Assembly (NCBI RefSeq): GCF_014653435.1
Contig: NZ_BNAO01000003.1
Coordinates: 225,613-289,612 of the forward strand
DNA from: Alishewanella longhuensis
GTDB taxonomy: Bacteria; Pseudomonadota; Gammaproteobacteria; Enterobacterales; Alteromonadaceae
Length of the DNA: 64,000 nucleotides
Direction of reading: 5' to 3'
Below the pieces are notes generated by a model. It saw only the letters and a list, made by a program, of their open reading frames with translations. It was not told where the DNA came from and ran no database searches. The translations under genes and the position numbers were made by a program. This document shows positions 18,601-27,360 of this stretch, one piece after another (the stretch's first letter is position 1; each line of letters opens with the position of its first letter).

Positions 18601-21545
18601 AAGCTGGACAGCGGTGTTTTTTGGATCAGCTTAAGGGTGAGTGCACTTTGCGCTTGCAATGCCAGTTGCTGATCAATAGCAATAAAATGGACGTGTCGGC
18701 GCTGTGCTTGCTGTAAAAAGCCCAGCTCGCCATCGGCCTTAACTCCAATCAACAAAGGGCTGGCAGCAAGTAAGGCCGCGCTGCCATGTTGCACCGCACG
18801 ACCGCCGGCACCATCAAAGCCATCAACATACAGCTGTAGGCGCCATTGCCCGCCACTAAAACGTTGTAACGGCAAAGTAAAACTCACCTGCCCTGCACTG
18901 TCAGTTTGTTGCTCTGGTACGCTATCGCGCTGCCGTACCAAACTATCATCATTTTTTAACCCAAAGCGATAGTCAGGATATTGCTCAAAGCGAAAGGCAC
19001 TGGGGATTAATTCGTAGCGCGCTGTTACGCGACGCTGCTGGGCAGCACTGCCAAATAAGTTGTCTAATTGGACATTCAGAGCTAAATCATCTGGTGTGAG
19101 CCAACCTGCCGCTTGTTGGTTGAACCTACTGCTAATTTTCAGGGTATCGGGTAAAAACTCCTCAACCGTAAAACTCACATCCCCTAAATGCTGCCGGGTA
19201 CGGCCTTGCGCATCCAACAGCTGCACCGCCGCCCAATACTGGCCGGTATCGCTATACTGCGCAGTGTTCAGACTAAAGGTTTGTAAGCCACGCGGCGTTA
19301 AGGTGAATTTTTGTTGCTGCACCGTATTACCGCGCGGACCATTGACGCTTAGTTGTAAAGACAGGTTTGCTGCCTTAACCGGATCTAAATCACTGCGGCG
19401 AATGATACTGGCTAAGCGTACTTGCTCGCCGGGTCGATAAATGCCGCGATCACTAAATAAAAAGGCTTTTAGCTGATCAGGCTGCGAGGATTGATACTCG
19501 CCATCTACCGCAAAACGGGAAAAGTCTAACTGTCGGCTATAACGATCATAGGGAATAAAGGTGCTATCAGTCTGGCCATTTTGGTTATAGCGGACCAAAT
19601 ACACCACGGGTTGCTGTGCGCCCTGGAAGCCCTGGGTTACGCCAAGTTGCGCCTGCCCCTGTGTATCGGTTGTGGCACGCAGTATTGGCATGCCATTACG
19701 ACCCAGTAGCTGTACCTCTGCGCCCGCTACCGGCTCGCCACTTAGCAGCGACATCACAAACACCCGCTGACTGCTATCGTTCTGATGTTTTACCATTAAG
19801 CCAAGATCGGTCACCATTACCAGGCGTTTATCTAATACTTCACCACGCCAATCTGGATGCTCGGGATTATGTTGATACAGTTCAATAAAATACACGCCCA
19901 TACCTGCACGTGCAAAATGCGGTTTTAAATCTAGGCTTAAAAATTGGTTTTGCTGCGGTTTGCTGGTATTGGCGCTTAGCAACTGCTCGGTAATATCGGC
20001 CAGGTTTTCCGGGCCAAAGCTATAATTGTAGAAAAACGGATTACTGATATCGCCGCCACTTTGGCTAATTAAGTGGTTCAGATGTTGCGGTAATACTTTA
20101 GCCAGCCGCACTTTTATTTGTGGTACGCCACGGCTAATCAATTGCAGCTTTTGTTCACCGGATAGCAATAACACAGCGCCAGCACCACTGATCCGCGCTT
20201 CTTTTGGGTACTCTGGCAAGGTGAGTACGCTTTGAAAAAGCTTAGTCAGCTGGTACTGATCCAGCCCCGGTAAACCGGCAGTAACCACCACCGCCAATTG
20301 CCGGCCTACGGGTAAATCCAGTTTTACTGCAAAATCTTGCTCATGGGCAAAGGCGCCCGGTTGTAACTGGTAGGTCAGCCGTTCTGCTTGCTGTAAATTG
20401 GCAGCGGTCAGTTCAGCGGTGCTCCAACTGCGCTTATTGGCTTTTTGCGGCAGTAAATACAGGGTGAGATGCTCTGCTAAATCGGCATAACGTACCCGCT
20501 CAGTCAGGCTTAACTGCAGCACTTGTTCAGGCTCTTCCTGGCTATTTCTCACCAGTTGAATTTGCGCTGCGCCTACTTGCAACACCGAAGCGCCATCAGG
20601 AATACGCAGTTGTTGCTCTTGCGCAGTCAACGTTTTGCCTGTACCCATAGCGGCGGTTACGCCAGCAGCCAAATGCAGCGTTAAAAACTGCTCTTGCTCA
20701 GGTAAAGTAATGGCCTCAGTTTGCAAATACCAAAGTCTGTCGTGCTCAGCTGCTTGTAAGGTGTAAGACAGTGGCTTAGCTGCTGCGCCGGCACGGGCGC
20801 CCGTCTCGGGTAAACGCAGCGCTATGGCAGCGCGCACGCTTTGCTCGGTAACCGCATGACTAAAGGCCAGCGTCGCCAATACTTTTCGTACCGACAACTG
20901 CTCAGGATCCTGATAAAAACGCAATTCTTGTAGCTGTGCCGTTAATTCAGCACTGCTAAATTGCCAGCTACGCCCCGCCAAAGGTAACCGCTCAGCAAAC
21001 CAGTCTTTTGGTAAATTTACCTGATAGTGTTGCCCGGCGGGCCAGGCACTTTCTGGGATAAATTGCAGCGTATTATCGTCTAACCATTGCCAAAAGCCTG
21101 CAACAGCCGGTTTTATCGTATCACCTACCGGCAGTTTTTCTCCTACTAAAGCCAGCTGAGCGGCACTTAATGCTGATCTTGGCGGAACAGGTAAAATAGG
21201 CTCTGGTTCAGGTAGCATGCGAGGTGTGGGCTGGCTGCCTACTTCTGGCGCGCCATCTTGTTGATAATAAAAACGCAAGGTTAACGGCGTCGGCTGCTCC
21301 TTACCATCGCGATATTCCCCAAGCACTGGCGGGGTAAGCTCCGCATAAACTTTGGGTTCTACGGGTAGCTGTCGGTAGTACTGCACTGCCCAGACGCTCG
21401 CCACTATTAGCAGTAACACCACGCCGGCTCGAACCATAAATGCAACGGGTTTAGCCCTGGCATAGTGCCCAAGCGCAGCAAGCCAGGCAGGTGCCGACCA
21501 GCTAAATTGACCAAAAACACGCGAGAGAAAAGACGGAGCAGACAT
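15696..21545 (-). CDS. yfhM: bacterial alpha-2-macroglobulin (YfhM-like protease trap)
   Basis: A giant envelope protein of about 1949 residues. The ATG at 21545 is preceded by AAGGAA and is chosen over one 15 codons upstream. It has the thioester motif CTEQ (about residue 1480, in YPHGCTEQM) that would crosslink attacking proteases. Downstream come terpenoid-cyclase-like repeats (QSDGGFAFWPGQ) and a C-terminal receptor-binding-like domain; MG domains fill the N-terminal half. Unlike E. coli YfhM there is no lipobox. Instead a hydrophobic segment (about 34-55, VVLLLIVASVWAVQYY) looks like an inner-membrane anchor. Its partner PbpC follows; the pair is thought to guard and repair the wall after breach. 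Confidence 0.93.
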   Translation of the reverse strand: MSAPSFLSRVFGQFSWSAPAWLAALGHYARAKPVAFMVRAGVVLLLIVASVWAVQYYRQLPVEPKVYAELTPPVLGEYRDGKEQPTPLTLRFYYQQDGAPEVGSQPTPRMLPEPEPILPVPPRSALSAAQLALVGEKLPVGDTIKPAVAGFWQWLDDNTLQFIPESAWPAGQHYQVNLPKDWFAERLPLAGRSWQFSSAELTAQLQELRFYQDPEQLSVRKVLATLAFSHAVTEQSVRAAIALRLPETGARAGAAAKPLSYTLQAAEHDRLWYLQTEAITLPEQEQFLTLHLAAGVTAAMGTGKTLTAQEQQLRIPDGASVLQVGAAQIQLVRNSQEEPEQVLQLSLTERVRYADLAEHLTLYLLPQKANKRSWSTAELTAANLQQAERLTYQLQPGAFAHEQDFAVKLDLPVGRQLAVVVTAGLPGLDQYQLTKLFQSVLTLPEYPKEARISGAGAVLLLSGEQKLQLISRGVPQIKVRLAKVLPQHLNHLISQSGGDISNPFFYNYSFGPENLADITEQLLSANTSKPQQNQFLSLDLKPHFARAGMGVYFIELYQHNPEHPDWRGEVLDKRLVMVTDLGLMVKHQNDSSQRVFVMSLLSGEPVAGAEVQLLGRNGMPILRATTDTQGQAQLGVTQGFQGAQQPVVYLVRYNQNGQTDSTFIPYDRYSRQLDFSRFAVDGEYQSSQPDQLKAFLFSDRGIYRPGEQVRLASIIRRSDLDPVKAANLSLQLSVNGPRGNTVQQQKFTLTPRGLQTFSLNTAQYSDTGQYWAAVQLLDAQGRTRQHLGDVSFTVEEFLPDTLKISSRFNQQAAGWLTPDDLALNVQLDNLFGSAAQQRRVTARYELIPSAFRFEQYPDYRFGLKNDDSLVRQRDSVPEQQTDSAGQVSFTLPLQRFSGGQWRLQLYVDGFDGAGGRAVQHGSAALLAASPLLIGVKADGELGFLQQAQRRHVHFIAIDQQLALQAQSALTLKLIQKTPLSSLVKQADGSLQYQTVLQQKTLSEQAFAIPEQGVSYTLNTTEPGEYQLQLLNAAGELLSQTDYTVVGTANLTAKLEQNAQLQLTLSKTDYQVGEWLEFSVTAPYTGTGLVTIETDKVEAFSWFKADSSHSVQRIQVPPGLQGNAYLNVSFVRAAGAPELLLSPLSYAVQPFNIARSARALNLSLTAPELVRPGKDFSIKLSSNQPADVLLYGVDLGILQVADYELPDPLGFFLQKRALQVRSMQMLDLVLPEFSALQRLRAGIGGDRQRMMVAGAMLDANLNPFARRVDQPGVFWLGVVQTNSEGTVHQARLPETFTGAVKLMAVAVSEQALGATSQDVRVRGPFVLQPDVLTAVAPEDEFDVSLSVTNMLPGSGNALGLTVSTKVSEGLSLMSAASQQITLAEGSEQALRMRVKAGTVPGEASISFTVTTADGSESAKRELSLSIRPAQPYLRQLTFGYSPSGQQRLTATPLLPVLAERQLTAGSSPLLLVDRLSHYLDTYPHGCTEQMVSQVFPWIPLVQQPHFQAQWPLLNEKFAKVLQALSERQQSDGGFAFWPGQAESADFPSVYVIQFLIEAEQQGFAVPHYLLDRALNYLRGLSRLNGANLYQARLRAQAIYLLSVKGEQVSNALTSLHERLEQQHQSRWQSDSTAVYMAASYQLLQQPALAESLIRNYRPGQVSQLERDYKPVSLQVQPFASSQFQSQFNLDSQYLYLLARHFPERAKQLSSAQILAQLEPLFAGAYHTQAASYSILALSAYAKVTAEPGKALPQLLADGQALALIANLPYATARSSDEIKQLAVKADYPLFYALSEQGYAAALPTQPIADGLELVRDYLDVEGNKVTTINQGQLLTVRLRIRSLGKETIPNVVVTDLLPAGFEVVRSSVPRQSNRWRADYLDIREDRLVWYGSFAPQMTELSYQVRVSAAGEFAVPVAAAEAMYDSRIRAQTAAGKLSVGAYQAPAAASQP

Positions 21546-21638
21546 AAGCTTTCCTTGTTTATGCGAAGCGAAATGAGGGCAGACTAGCAAAAGTATAGCG
21601 GTAAAACATTAACAACTGATGAACTACTTCACCTAAAC

Positions 21639-21698
21639 TTATCCACACAACTCCGGTACCGGTATGACCTCTGACCGGTACCGGAGTTGTGTGGATAA
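21639..21698. repeat. 60-bp perfect inverted repeat with a DnaA-box sequence at each outer end
   Basis: Two 24-bp arms (21639-21662 and 21675-21698) are exact reverse complements around a 12-nt spacer. Each arm holds the palindrome CCGGTACCGG on its inner side and TTATCCACA (or its complement) at its outer end. The element lies between ygiQ and the alpha-2-macroglobulin gene. Related units occur at 50210-50294 and 62181-62229. In ygiQ transcripts it would form a long hairpin, but no U-tract follows, so it is not a typical terminator. Confidence 0.85.
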
Positions 21699-21710
21699 CT
21701 TGGCTTGCGG

Positions 21711-24014
21711 TTAGCGTGGCTTAGCGGTTTTGCCTTTGCCGGTCGCTTTGGTATTAGCAGGTTGATTCTTACCGGCCTCAGCTTTTGCAGGCTTAGTAGC
21801 GGGTTTACCCTTGCTATAAGGCTTCGTGGCTTTCGCCGCAGGGTTTAACCCCGTATGGCGGGTTAAAGCCGGTTTGCCGCCGCGCTGCGGCTTTTGCTGC
21901 AATTCGTCTTTGCTTTCTGGCGGAACCAAGCAATCCTTACCCCGGCCGATAAGGTGTGGCATTTTTAACTTTATTAAGGCTTCGCGGATCATCGGCCAGC
22001 CTTTTGGATCGTGATAACGCAAAATGGCTTTATGCAAACGCCGCTGCCGCTCGCCTTTGGGTACCGCCACCACTTCTGTATTCGCTTTATTGATATTTTT
22101 CAGCGAGTTCATTTCGGTATGATAAATGGTAGTGGCATTGGCCATCGGGCTTGGGTAAAAGTTCTGTACCTGATCTAACCTAAAATCACGCGCCTTTAAC
22201 CATAGGGCTAAATTGACCATATCCAAATCTGTGGTACCCGGATGCGACGCAATAAAATACGGGATCAGGTACTGCTCTTTGCCCGCTTCTTTACTAAAAC
22301 GGTCGAACATTTCTTTAAACTTATCGTAAGCCCCCATCCCCGGCTTCATCATTTTCGACAAGGGGCCGTGTTCGGTATGCTCAGGCGCGATTTTTAAATA
22401 GCCGCCAACATGATGCTGCACCAGCTCACGGACATAATTAGGATCTTCTACCGCCAAATCGTAGCGCACACCCGAAGCCACCAGCACTTTTTTGATACCA
22501 GGTAAATTACGTGCCTCACGATACAGCTCTACTGTCGGGCTTTGATCGGTATCCATATGCTCACAAATTGTTGGATACACACAAGATGGCCTGCGACAGG
22601 TTTGCTCGGCTTTCGGATTTTTACAGTTTAAGCGGTACATATTGGCCGTAGGACCACCCAGATCGGATATTACGCCGGTAAAACCCGGTACCTTGTCGCG
22701 AATATCCTTGATCTCGCGCATAATGGATTCTTTCGAGCGGCTTTGAATAATCCGCCCTTCATGCTCGGTAATAGAGCAGAACGAACAGCCACCAAAGCAA
22801 CCGCGCATAATATTGACCGAGGTTTTAATCATCTCATAGGCAGGAATTTTTTCTTTGCCATACACCGGATGCGGCACCCGCTGATACGGCAAGCCAAACA
22901 CCAGATCCATCTCTTCAGTACTGAGCGGAAAAGCCGGCGGATTCACCCAAATATGCCGATCGCCATGGCGCTGCATAATGGCACGGGCACAACCCGGGTT
23001 AGTTTCCTGATGCAAAATGCGTGAAGCATGCGCATATAAGGGCTTATTGACACTTACCTGCTCAAAAGCCGGTAACTTAACGTAAGTTTGCTCCCAGGGT
23101 TTTTGCCGGGCCGGTTGCACCAATATGGGTTTGGCTTCCACTTCGGCAGGTTTGGATAAATCGATACCGGCTTTGGCAAATTCTGAGTAGCTACTACAGC
23201 CCACATCATCGGCGCCATAGGGGTTGGGAATAGGATCGATTTTACCAATTTTATCCAACGCAGTAGAGTCAACGCCGCGCCAGCCGGGTAAGGCTTCTTT
23301 ACGAATCACCGCCGTGCCGCGCACATCCTGAATTTCACTTACCGGCACACCGCTGGCAATCCGATAGGCAACTTCGATTAATGGCCGCTCAGCGTTACCG
23401 TAAATTAAAATATCCGCCTTGGCATCGAAAATGACTGAACGGCGCACTTTTTCTGACCAATAATCATAGTGGGCAATGCGGCGCAAACTTGCTTCAATAC
23501 CACCGATAATCACCGGCACATCTTTAAAGGCTTCTTTACAGCGCTGGGTATACACCGTTACCGCGCGGTCCGGCCGTTTACCGCCAATATCGCCGGCGGT
23601 ATAGGCATCATCATGTCGTAGCTTTTTATCGGCGGTATAGCGGTTAATCATCGAATCCATATTACCGGCCGACACACCAAAAAATAAATTGGGCTTACCC
23701 AAGCGCATAAAGTCATCTTTACTGTGCCAATCTGGCTGGCAAATAAGCCCTACCCGATAGCCCTGGGCTTCTAACATGCGCCCCACTACCGCCATGCCAA
23801 AGCTGGGGTGATCAACATAGGCATCACCCACCACCAAAATCACATCACAACTGTCCCAACCAAGTTGATCCATTTCTTTACGTGACATCGGTAAAAACGG
23901 TGCCGTGCCATAGCACTCCGCCCAATATTTGGGATAGGAAAATAAATCGCGTTCAGGCGCCATCCGCGCTACAGGAGCAGATTTGCGGGAGACAGCAGTA
24001 GCAACAGTGGACAT
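21711..24014 (-). CDS. ygiQ: YgiQ family radical SAM protein
   Basis: A protein of 767 residues, the expected size. An N-terminal B12-binding-like domain ([17 protein letters not shown]) precedes the radical SAM core. The [4Fe-4S] cysteines lie in [13 protein letters not shown] near residue 404. A second Cys-rich stretch ([12 protein letters not shown]) follows. The C-terminus is Lys/Ala-rich and probably disordered (about 715-767). YgiQ proteins are widespread, but their reaction has not been firmly established. AGGTG lies upstream of the ATG. It stands alone, with the inverted repeat at 21639-21698 downstream. Confidence 0.92.
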   Translation of the reverse strand: MSTVATAVSRKSAPVARMAPERDLFSYPKYWAECYGTAPFLPMSRKEMDQLGWDSCDVILVVGDAYVDHPSFGMAVVGRMLEAQGYRVGLICQPDWHSKDDFMRLGKPNLFFGVSAGNMDSMINRYTADKKLRHDDAYTAGDIGGKRPDRAVTVYTQRCKEAFKDVPVIIGGIEASLRRIAHYDYWSEKVRRSVIFDAKADILIYGNAERPLIEVAYRIASGVPVSEIQDVRGTAVIRKEALPGWRGVDSTALDKIGKIDPIPNPYGADDVGCSSYSEFAKAGIDLSKPAEVEAKPILVQPARQKPWEQTYVKLPAFEQVSVNKPLYAHASRILHQETNPGCARAIMQRHGDRHIWVNPPAFPLSTEEMDLVFGLPYQRVPHPVYGKEKIPAYEMIKTSVNIMRGCFGGCSFCSITEHEGRIIQSRSKESIMREIKDIRDKVPGFTGVISDLGGPTANMYRLNCKNPKAEQTCRRPSCVYPTICEHMDTDQSPTVELYREARNLPGIKKVLVASGVRYDLAVEDPNYVRELVQHHVGGYLKIAPEHTEHGPLSKMMKPGMGAYDKFKEMFDRFSKEAGKEQYLIPYFIASHPGTTDLDMVNLALWLKARDFRLDQVQNFYPSPMANATTIYHTEMNSLKNINKANTEVVAVPKGERQRRLHKAILRYHDPKGWPMIREALIKLKMPHLIGRGKDCLVPPESKDELQQKPQRGGKPALTRHTGLNPAAKATKPYSKGKPATKPAKAEAGKNQPANTKATGKGKTAKPR

Positions 24015-24127
24015 AAATTAAGCACCTGAGTGGAACAAGGGCGCATATTATACAAGGACTAAGGGGCAAAGGCGAATTAAGGTTATAGCAAACAATTATT
24101 AATTTTTTAAAAGATATTCTGCTTCTG

Positions 24128-24155
24128 GGAATAAAATACCGAGCTGCATCGTTAT
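24128..24155 (+). promoter_or_regulatory. predicted ECF sigma promoter of the secreted-protein/outer-membrane-barrel pair
   Basis: GGAATAA (24128-24134), 15 bp, CGTTAT (24150-24155). The same two hexamer-like blocks with the same spacing stand before the ECF sigma gene at 27306-27333. The predicted transcript start is near 24162, leaving a short leader with the ribosome-binding site GAGGAG before ATG 24191. Confidence 0.65.
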
Positions 24156-24190
24156 CGCTATGTCAATCACGACAAAACGAGGAGACGATC

Positions 24191-24946
24191 ATGAATAAAT
24201 TACTTACCCCAACATTAATTGCCTTAGCATGTTTCTCTGCTTTTAGTACTGCAGCTGACATAGTCGTTTCAGCAAATAATACCGGCAGCACTCAGTTAAG
24301 TATCAGTCAACACGCTCAAGCTGGGGCAACAGCCGGCAGTACTCAACAAGCTCAAACTCGGGCAACCGCAGGCAGTAATCAACAAGCACAGGCGACAACA
24401 GCAAATCCCGCAGCAAGGATAGTTGCAACTGAAACTACAAATGAAAATAACCTGGAAACAGAAAATACAGCTGAAAATGAGGCAACCACTGATACCCTAG
24501 CCGCGAACATGCCTGAAAGCGCATTAGGCAGTAATCTTAGTGGCACTGGCTCAGCAGCTATTGAGCTCGTCAGCAACCTGGGCAATAACGATTCATCGTT
24601 ACTTGCCACTATCGCTGTCATCACTGACCATACCTTGGTGTCAGCTAACAACCAAACAACTACAGCACCCTTGGCAGTGGTTGCCAGCAATACTGAGCTT
24701 GCTAGTGTGGTTAGCAGCAGTACAGCAAATAACCTAATGTCAGCGAGTGCAGCAACCAGCAACCAACTCTCCGCCGCTTTAAGCTCTAATACCGTCAATG
24801 CTCTACCACAACAAGTGATGAGTAGTGCTAGTCAAACGGTACAGCAAAACACTAATGCTGCAATTTCGCAAAACGTGACTCAAGCCGTAAACGCCCAAGT
24901 CACTAATACTGTGCGCAACACGATCAATTTATCCACCGCTCTATAA
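24191..24946 (+). CDS. secreted low-complexity Ala/Ser/Asn/Thr/Gln-rich protein, function unknown
   Basis: A protein of 251 residues starting with a clear Sec signal peptide (cleavage near FSTAA/DIV, residues 22-23). The mature part is built from small and amide residues. It has two copies of a 12-residue repeat around ATAGSTQQAQ / ATAGSNQQAQ (about residues 44-67), an acidic middle (ENNLETENTAENEATTD) and a C-terminal half rich in Asn, Val and Ser. There is no cysteine in the mature protein and no known domain. It precedes an outer-membrane barrel gene and shares its promoter motif with the ECF sigma operon. It could be a surface fibre, adhesin-like polymer or matrix component, but no function is claimed. 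A strong GAGGAG site precedes the ATG. Confidence 0.75.
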   Translation: MNKLLTPTLIALACFSAFSTAADIVVSANNTGSTQLSISQHAQAGATAGSTQQAQTRATAGSNQQAQATTANPAARIVATETTNENNLETENTAENEATTDTLAANMPESALGSNLSGTGSAAIELVSNLGNNDSSLLATIAVITDHTLVSANNQTTTAPLAVVASNTELASVVSSSTANNLMSASAATSNQLSAALSSNTVNALPQQVMSSASQTVQQNTNAAISQNVTQAVNAQVTNTVRNTINLSTAL

Positions 24947-24953
24947 GCCTTAC

Positions 24954-24977
24954 TAAGCGCCGTCTATGCGGCGCTTA
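24954..24977 (+). terminator. hairpin between secreted-protein gene and barrel gene (leaky terminator or processing site)
   Basis: TAAGCGCCG (24954-24962) pairs perfectly with CGGCGCTTA (24969-24977) around a 6-nt loop. Only a weak T-rich stretch (TGTTTATT) follows. It begins 8 bp after the first gene's stop and ends about 20 bp before the next start. It may lower expression of the barrel relative to the secreted protein. Confidence 0.55.
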
Positions 24978-24998
24978 TGTTTATTCAGGAGAAATAAG

Positions 24999-25898
24999 AT
25001 GGCTATCTTTCAACGCGTTTTGCTAACAACCTCAGTATTGATGGCTGCATTTAGCAGCGGGCAAAGCATTGGTAGTGACAAAATCGCCTTTACTGGCAAA
25101 GCCAGAATTGGCAGTGAATACCAGTCAAATGTGAATATTAACGCAATAGAACAAGCAAGTGGCCAGTCAGACAGTGCGATGTTACTTGAAGCTGAGTTAA
25201 CAACGAGCTGGCAAGCAACCCCCCAACTTAGGCTTGATGCCGGTTATAGCATCCTGGATAAGAACTATCGACAGGCCAATGATTTTAATACCCGTCTACA
25301 GTTAGCTTATCTTGACGGTAGTTATATGCTGGGTAAGCATACAATTGGTGCTAATTTCTATCACGCCAATGCCCAGTTAAACAAAGTAGATTTTCTCAGA
25401 CTTAATCAAGCCAGCTTATACAGCCTGTTACACTGCGGCGATACCTGGTTTATCAGACCCGCACTCACTTTTGCGGAAAAAACCTTTGCCTCCATCCATG
25501 AGCGCGATGCCAACACGTTCAGCGCTAGCACTGATGCGTTTTGGTTCTCTGGATCCGGTATGCGTTTTCTCTCTATGGGATTAGTATGGGAAGACGAAAG
25601 CACTCAGGATCCTACTTTCAGTTACCGGGCACCAGGTTTAAGAGTTAAACTATCCAACCGCTTTACGCGTTGGCAATTTGCGCAACAACTTCAAGTCGGT
25701 GCAAAGGTAAGTCAGCGAGACTATCAAACTACACAACGCTCTGATACTCATACTGTTATTGACGCCAGTTGGCAACTTAATTTAAACCCTCAGTTTGCAA
25801 TAATCGGTAAAATGGAGCATGGCGATTTCAGTTCCACCTTAGACAGGGCGGATTACCGTGAAACGCGCACCGCCTTGCTACTCCAATTCGAATTTTAG
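24999..25898 (+). CDS. outer-membrane beta-barrel protein, function unknown
   Basis: A protein of 299 residues with a signal peptide (MAIFQRVLLTTSVLMAAFSS) and no membrane helices afterwards. It has alternating hydrophobic strands (for example TTSWQATPQLRLDAGYSIL and GKHTIGANFYHANAQL) and ends in LLLQFEF, a typical terminal beta-strand with final Phe recognised by the BAM complex. ATG 24999 with CAGGAG upstream is chosen; the open frame extends further but without a signal. It probably forms a 12- to 14-strand barrel. It sits in one unit with the secreted Ala-rich protein, so it may export or anchor that protein (inference). Its 3' end overlaps the convergent subtilase gene by 21 bp. Confidence 0.75.
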   Translation: MAIFQRVLLTTSVLMAAFSSGQSIGSDKIAFTGKARIGSEYQSNVNINAIEQASGQSDSAMLLEAELTTSWQATPQLRLDAGYSILDKNYRQANDFNTRLQLAYLDGSYMLGKHTIGANFYHANAQLNKVDFLRLNQASLYSLLHCGDTWFIRPALTFAEKTFASIHERDANTFSASTDAFWFSGSGMRFLSMGLVWEDESTQDPTFSYRAPGLRVKLSNRFTRWQFAQQLQVGAKVSQRDYQTTQRSDTHTVIDASWQLNLNPQFAIIGKMEHGDFSSTLDRADYRETRTALLLQFEF

Positions 25899-27233
25899 CG
25901 GCGACGTGATTAATCCATATCCAAACTGCTGATCCTTACCTTGCTTGCCCAAATCGCGGGCTTGCGCTATCAAAGCCAGGCGCAGCTCTGCCAACGTTAA
26001 TTCAGGTTGTTGCGCCCGCAGACAGGCGGCCGCAGCAGTTACCACTGGCGTTGCAATCGAGGTACCACTTTGCAGAGCAACCTCTCCATCTGCTCTCAAT
26101 GCAGCAACTTTCACCCCATGTGCTGCAAAATCTATATAGTCACCCTGATTAGCCCAACGATACAGCTGCAATTGCTCATCTACCGCAGTCACAGCCAGCA
26201 CATCGTTGTATGCTGCTGGGAATAATGGCGACGCGGCAGGGCCACCATTTCCCGCCGCGGCGACCAGTATTATCTGCTTAAGTGCTAATTGCTGCACTAT
26301 TGCCGCTAACACCGGATTATCTGGCCCGGTTAGACTCATATTAATAATCTTCACCTCTTGGCCTGCGAGCCAATCCAGCGCCAGAATAATATGAGAAAGG
26401 GTCGCAGATTGCTGATAAAGATTACTTGGGTAAAAAGCACTGGCACTAAATAAATTTAGCTGCGGTAACAAAGGCGCAACCTGATGCTGACCAGCCAAAA
26501 CACCTGCAATAGCAGTACCATGAGCCAAGCTTTGCGCCACATCTTCGGGTAAAAAGTTACGCTGCAGAATCGTTAAATGCCCTGTCTGCTGTTGCAATGC
26601 CGGATGATCCAGCGCAATAGCCGTATCTATCATACCTAATGTCACGGGCCACTGGCACATAGGCGCAGTATTTATGGTTGATGCTCCCAGCTCCGACATC
26701 ATCGATACTTGCGGTTGATAAAGATGGTTCCTGCCCGCAAAGATGGCCAATTGGGCAGTTAACTTGGTTTGTAATGCACTGGCTGAATCAAGTTCTACTG
26801 GCACTTTTATTTTAATCAATGACAAACCAAGAGACGCTAGTTTATCTTCGGATTGAACCATGCTTGGCAGCACAGGCCAATCTGAAACTAACTGCTGCCA
26901 CTCGCCAACACTGACTAATAGCAGCCACTCTCGCTCTATAGCACGAAATCCCTGTTCCACTTCAACTTCGCGCCAGCGCAGTTGCCCAGTGTTGCTAAGC
27001 ACTTCTAAGGTTTGAGGTAGTATGGTTAAAGGATCAGCTAAGTTAGCTTTTTCAGCCAGCTTCTCTGATAACTGTTGTTGTAACGCCCTCTGCTGTAATT
27101 GCTCTGTTGTGCGTTTCAAAGGTTCAGTAACCTGTGGCAATACGCTTGGTAGCGGATCTGTGGGTATTACCTGGCCAAGCCCCTGCTGCATCATGTTTAA
27201 CATGATAATACCCAAGATAAGACACTGTTTCAT
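25878..27233 (-). CDS. secreted S8 family (subtilisin-like) serine protease
   Basis: A protein of 451 residues with a signal peptide (about 1-20). Residues about 21-190 form an N-terminal region with a predicted helical Gln/Leu-rich part that may be a propeptide. The S8 domain follows. Asp203 is in TLGMIDTAIALDHP, His238 in LAHGTAIAGVLAG, the oxyanion Asn in AAAGNGG (about 329) and Ser392 in QSGTSIATPVVTA. All catalytic residues are intact. It probably works in the periplasm or outside the cell. It is divergent from the ECF sigma operon, and its promoter carries the same GGAAT/CGTTA blocks. It might cleave the anti-sigma factor or process the neighbouring secreted protein; both are inference. 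Confidence 0.88.
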   Translation of the reverse strand: MKQCLILGIIMLNMMQQGLGQVIPTDPLPSVLPQVTEPLKRTTEQLQQRALQQQLSEKLAEKANLADPLTILPQTLEVLSNTGQLRWREVEVEQGFRAIEREWLLLVSVGEWQQLVSDWPVLPSMVQSEDKLASLGLSLIKIKVPVELDSASALQTKLTAQLAIFAGRNHLYQPQVSMMSELGASTINTAPMCQWPVTLGMIDTAIALDHPALQQQTGHLTILQRNFLPEDVAQSLAHGTAIAGVLAGQHQVAPLLPQLNLFSASAFYPSNLYQQSATLSHIILALDWLAGQEVKIINMSLTGPDNPVLAAIVQQLALKQIILVAAAGNGGPAASPLFPAAYNDVLAVTAVDEQLQLYRWANQGDYIDFAAHGVKVAALRADGEVALQSGTSIATPVVTAAAACLRAQQPELTLAELRLALIAQARDLGKQGKDQQFGYGLITSPLKFELE

Positions 27234-27270
27234 AAAATTTCTTGCAACCTATAATTTTTGATACAACATT

Positions 27271-27296
27271 TAACGGCTCAGTAGAAAAAAAATTCC
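27271..27296 (-). promoter_or_regulatory. predicted ECF sigma promoter of the S8 protease gene
   Basis: Read leftwards: GGAAT (27296-27292), 16 bp, CGTTA (27275-27271). The -10 block lies in CTGAGCCGTTA, an 11-bp match to the -10 region of the opposing sigma-gene promoter, so the two -10 regions form an inverted repeat. Spacing is one base shorter than in the other two copies. Confidence 0.55.
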
Positions 27297-27305
27297 GTTA
27301 AGGCT

Positions 27306-27333
27306 GGAATAACTTTTACCGCTGAGCCGTTAT
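27306..27333 (+). promoter_or_regulatory. predicted autoregulated promoter of the ECF sigma operon
   Basis: GGAATAA (27306-27312), 15 bp, CGTTAT (27328-27333), the same elements and spacing as at 24128-24155. Predicted start is near 27340, about 20 bp before the sigma ATG. The GGAA -35 element is typical of ECF promoters. Just downstream, TTAGGTTA and TAACCTAA (27333-27340 and 27351-27358) form an inverted repeat around the ribosome-binding site. Confidence 0.65.
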
Positions 27334-27360
27334 TAGGTTAAAGAGGAGTATAACCTAACT

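Noticed and set aside
21639..21698. Possible replication origin because of DnaA boxes
   Set aside because: Only two boxes, no AT-rich unwinding stretch, and none of the usual origin neighbours are present.
24379..24798. A 139-codon minus-strand frame inside the secreted-protein gene
   Set aside because: It is antisense to a gene with a signal peptide and strong ribosome-binding site; no start signal of its own was seen.
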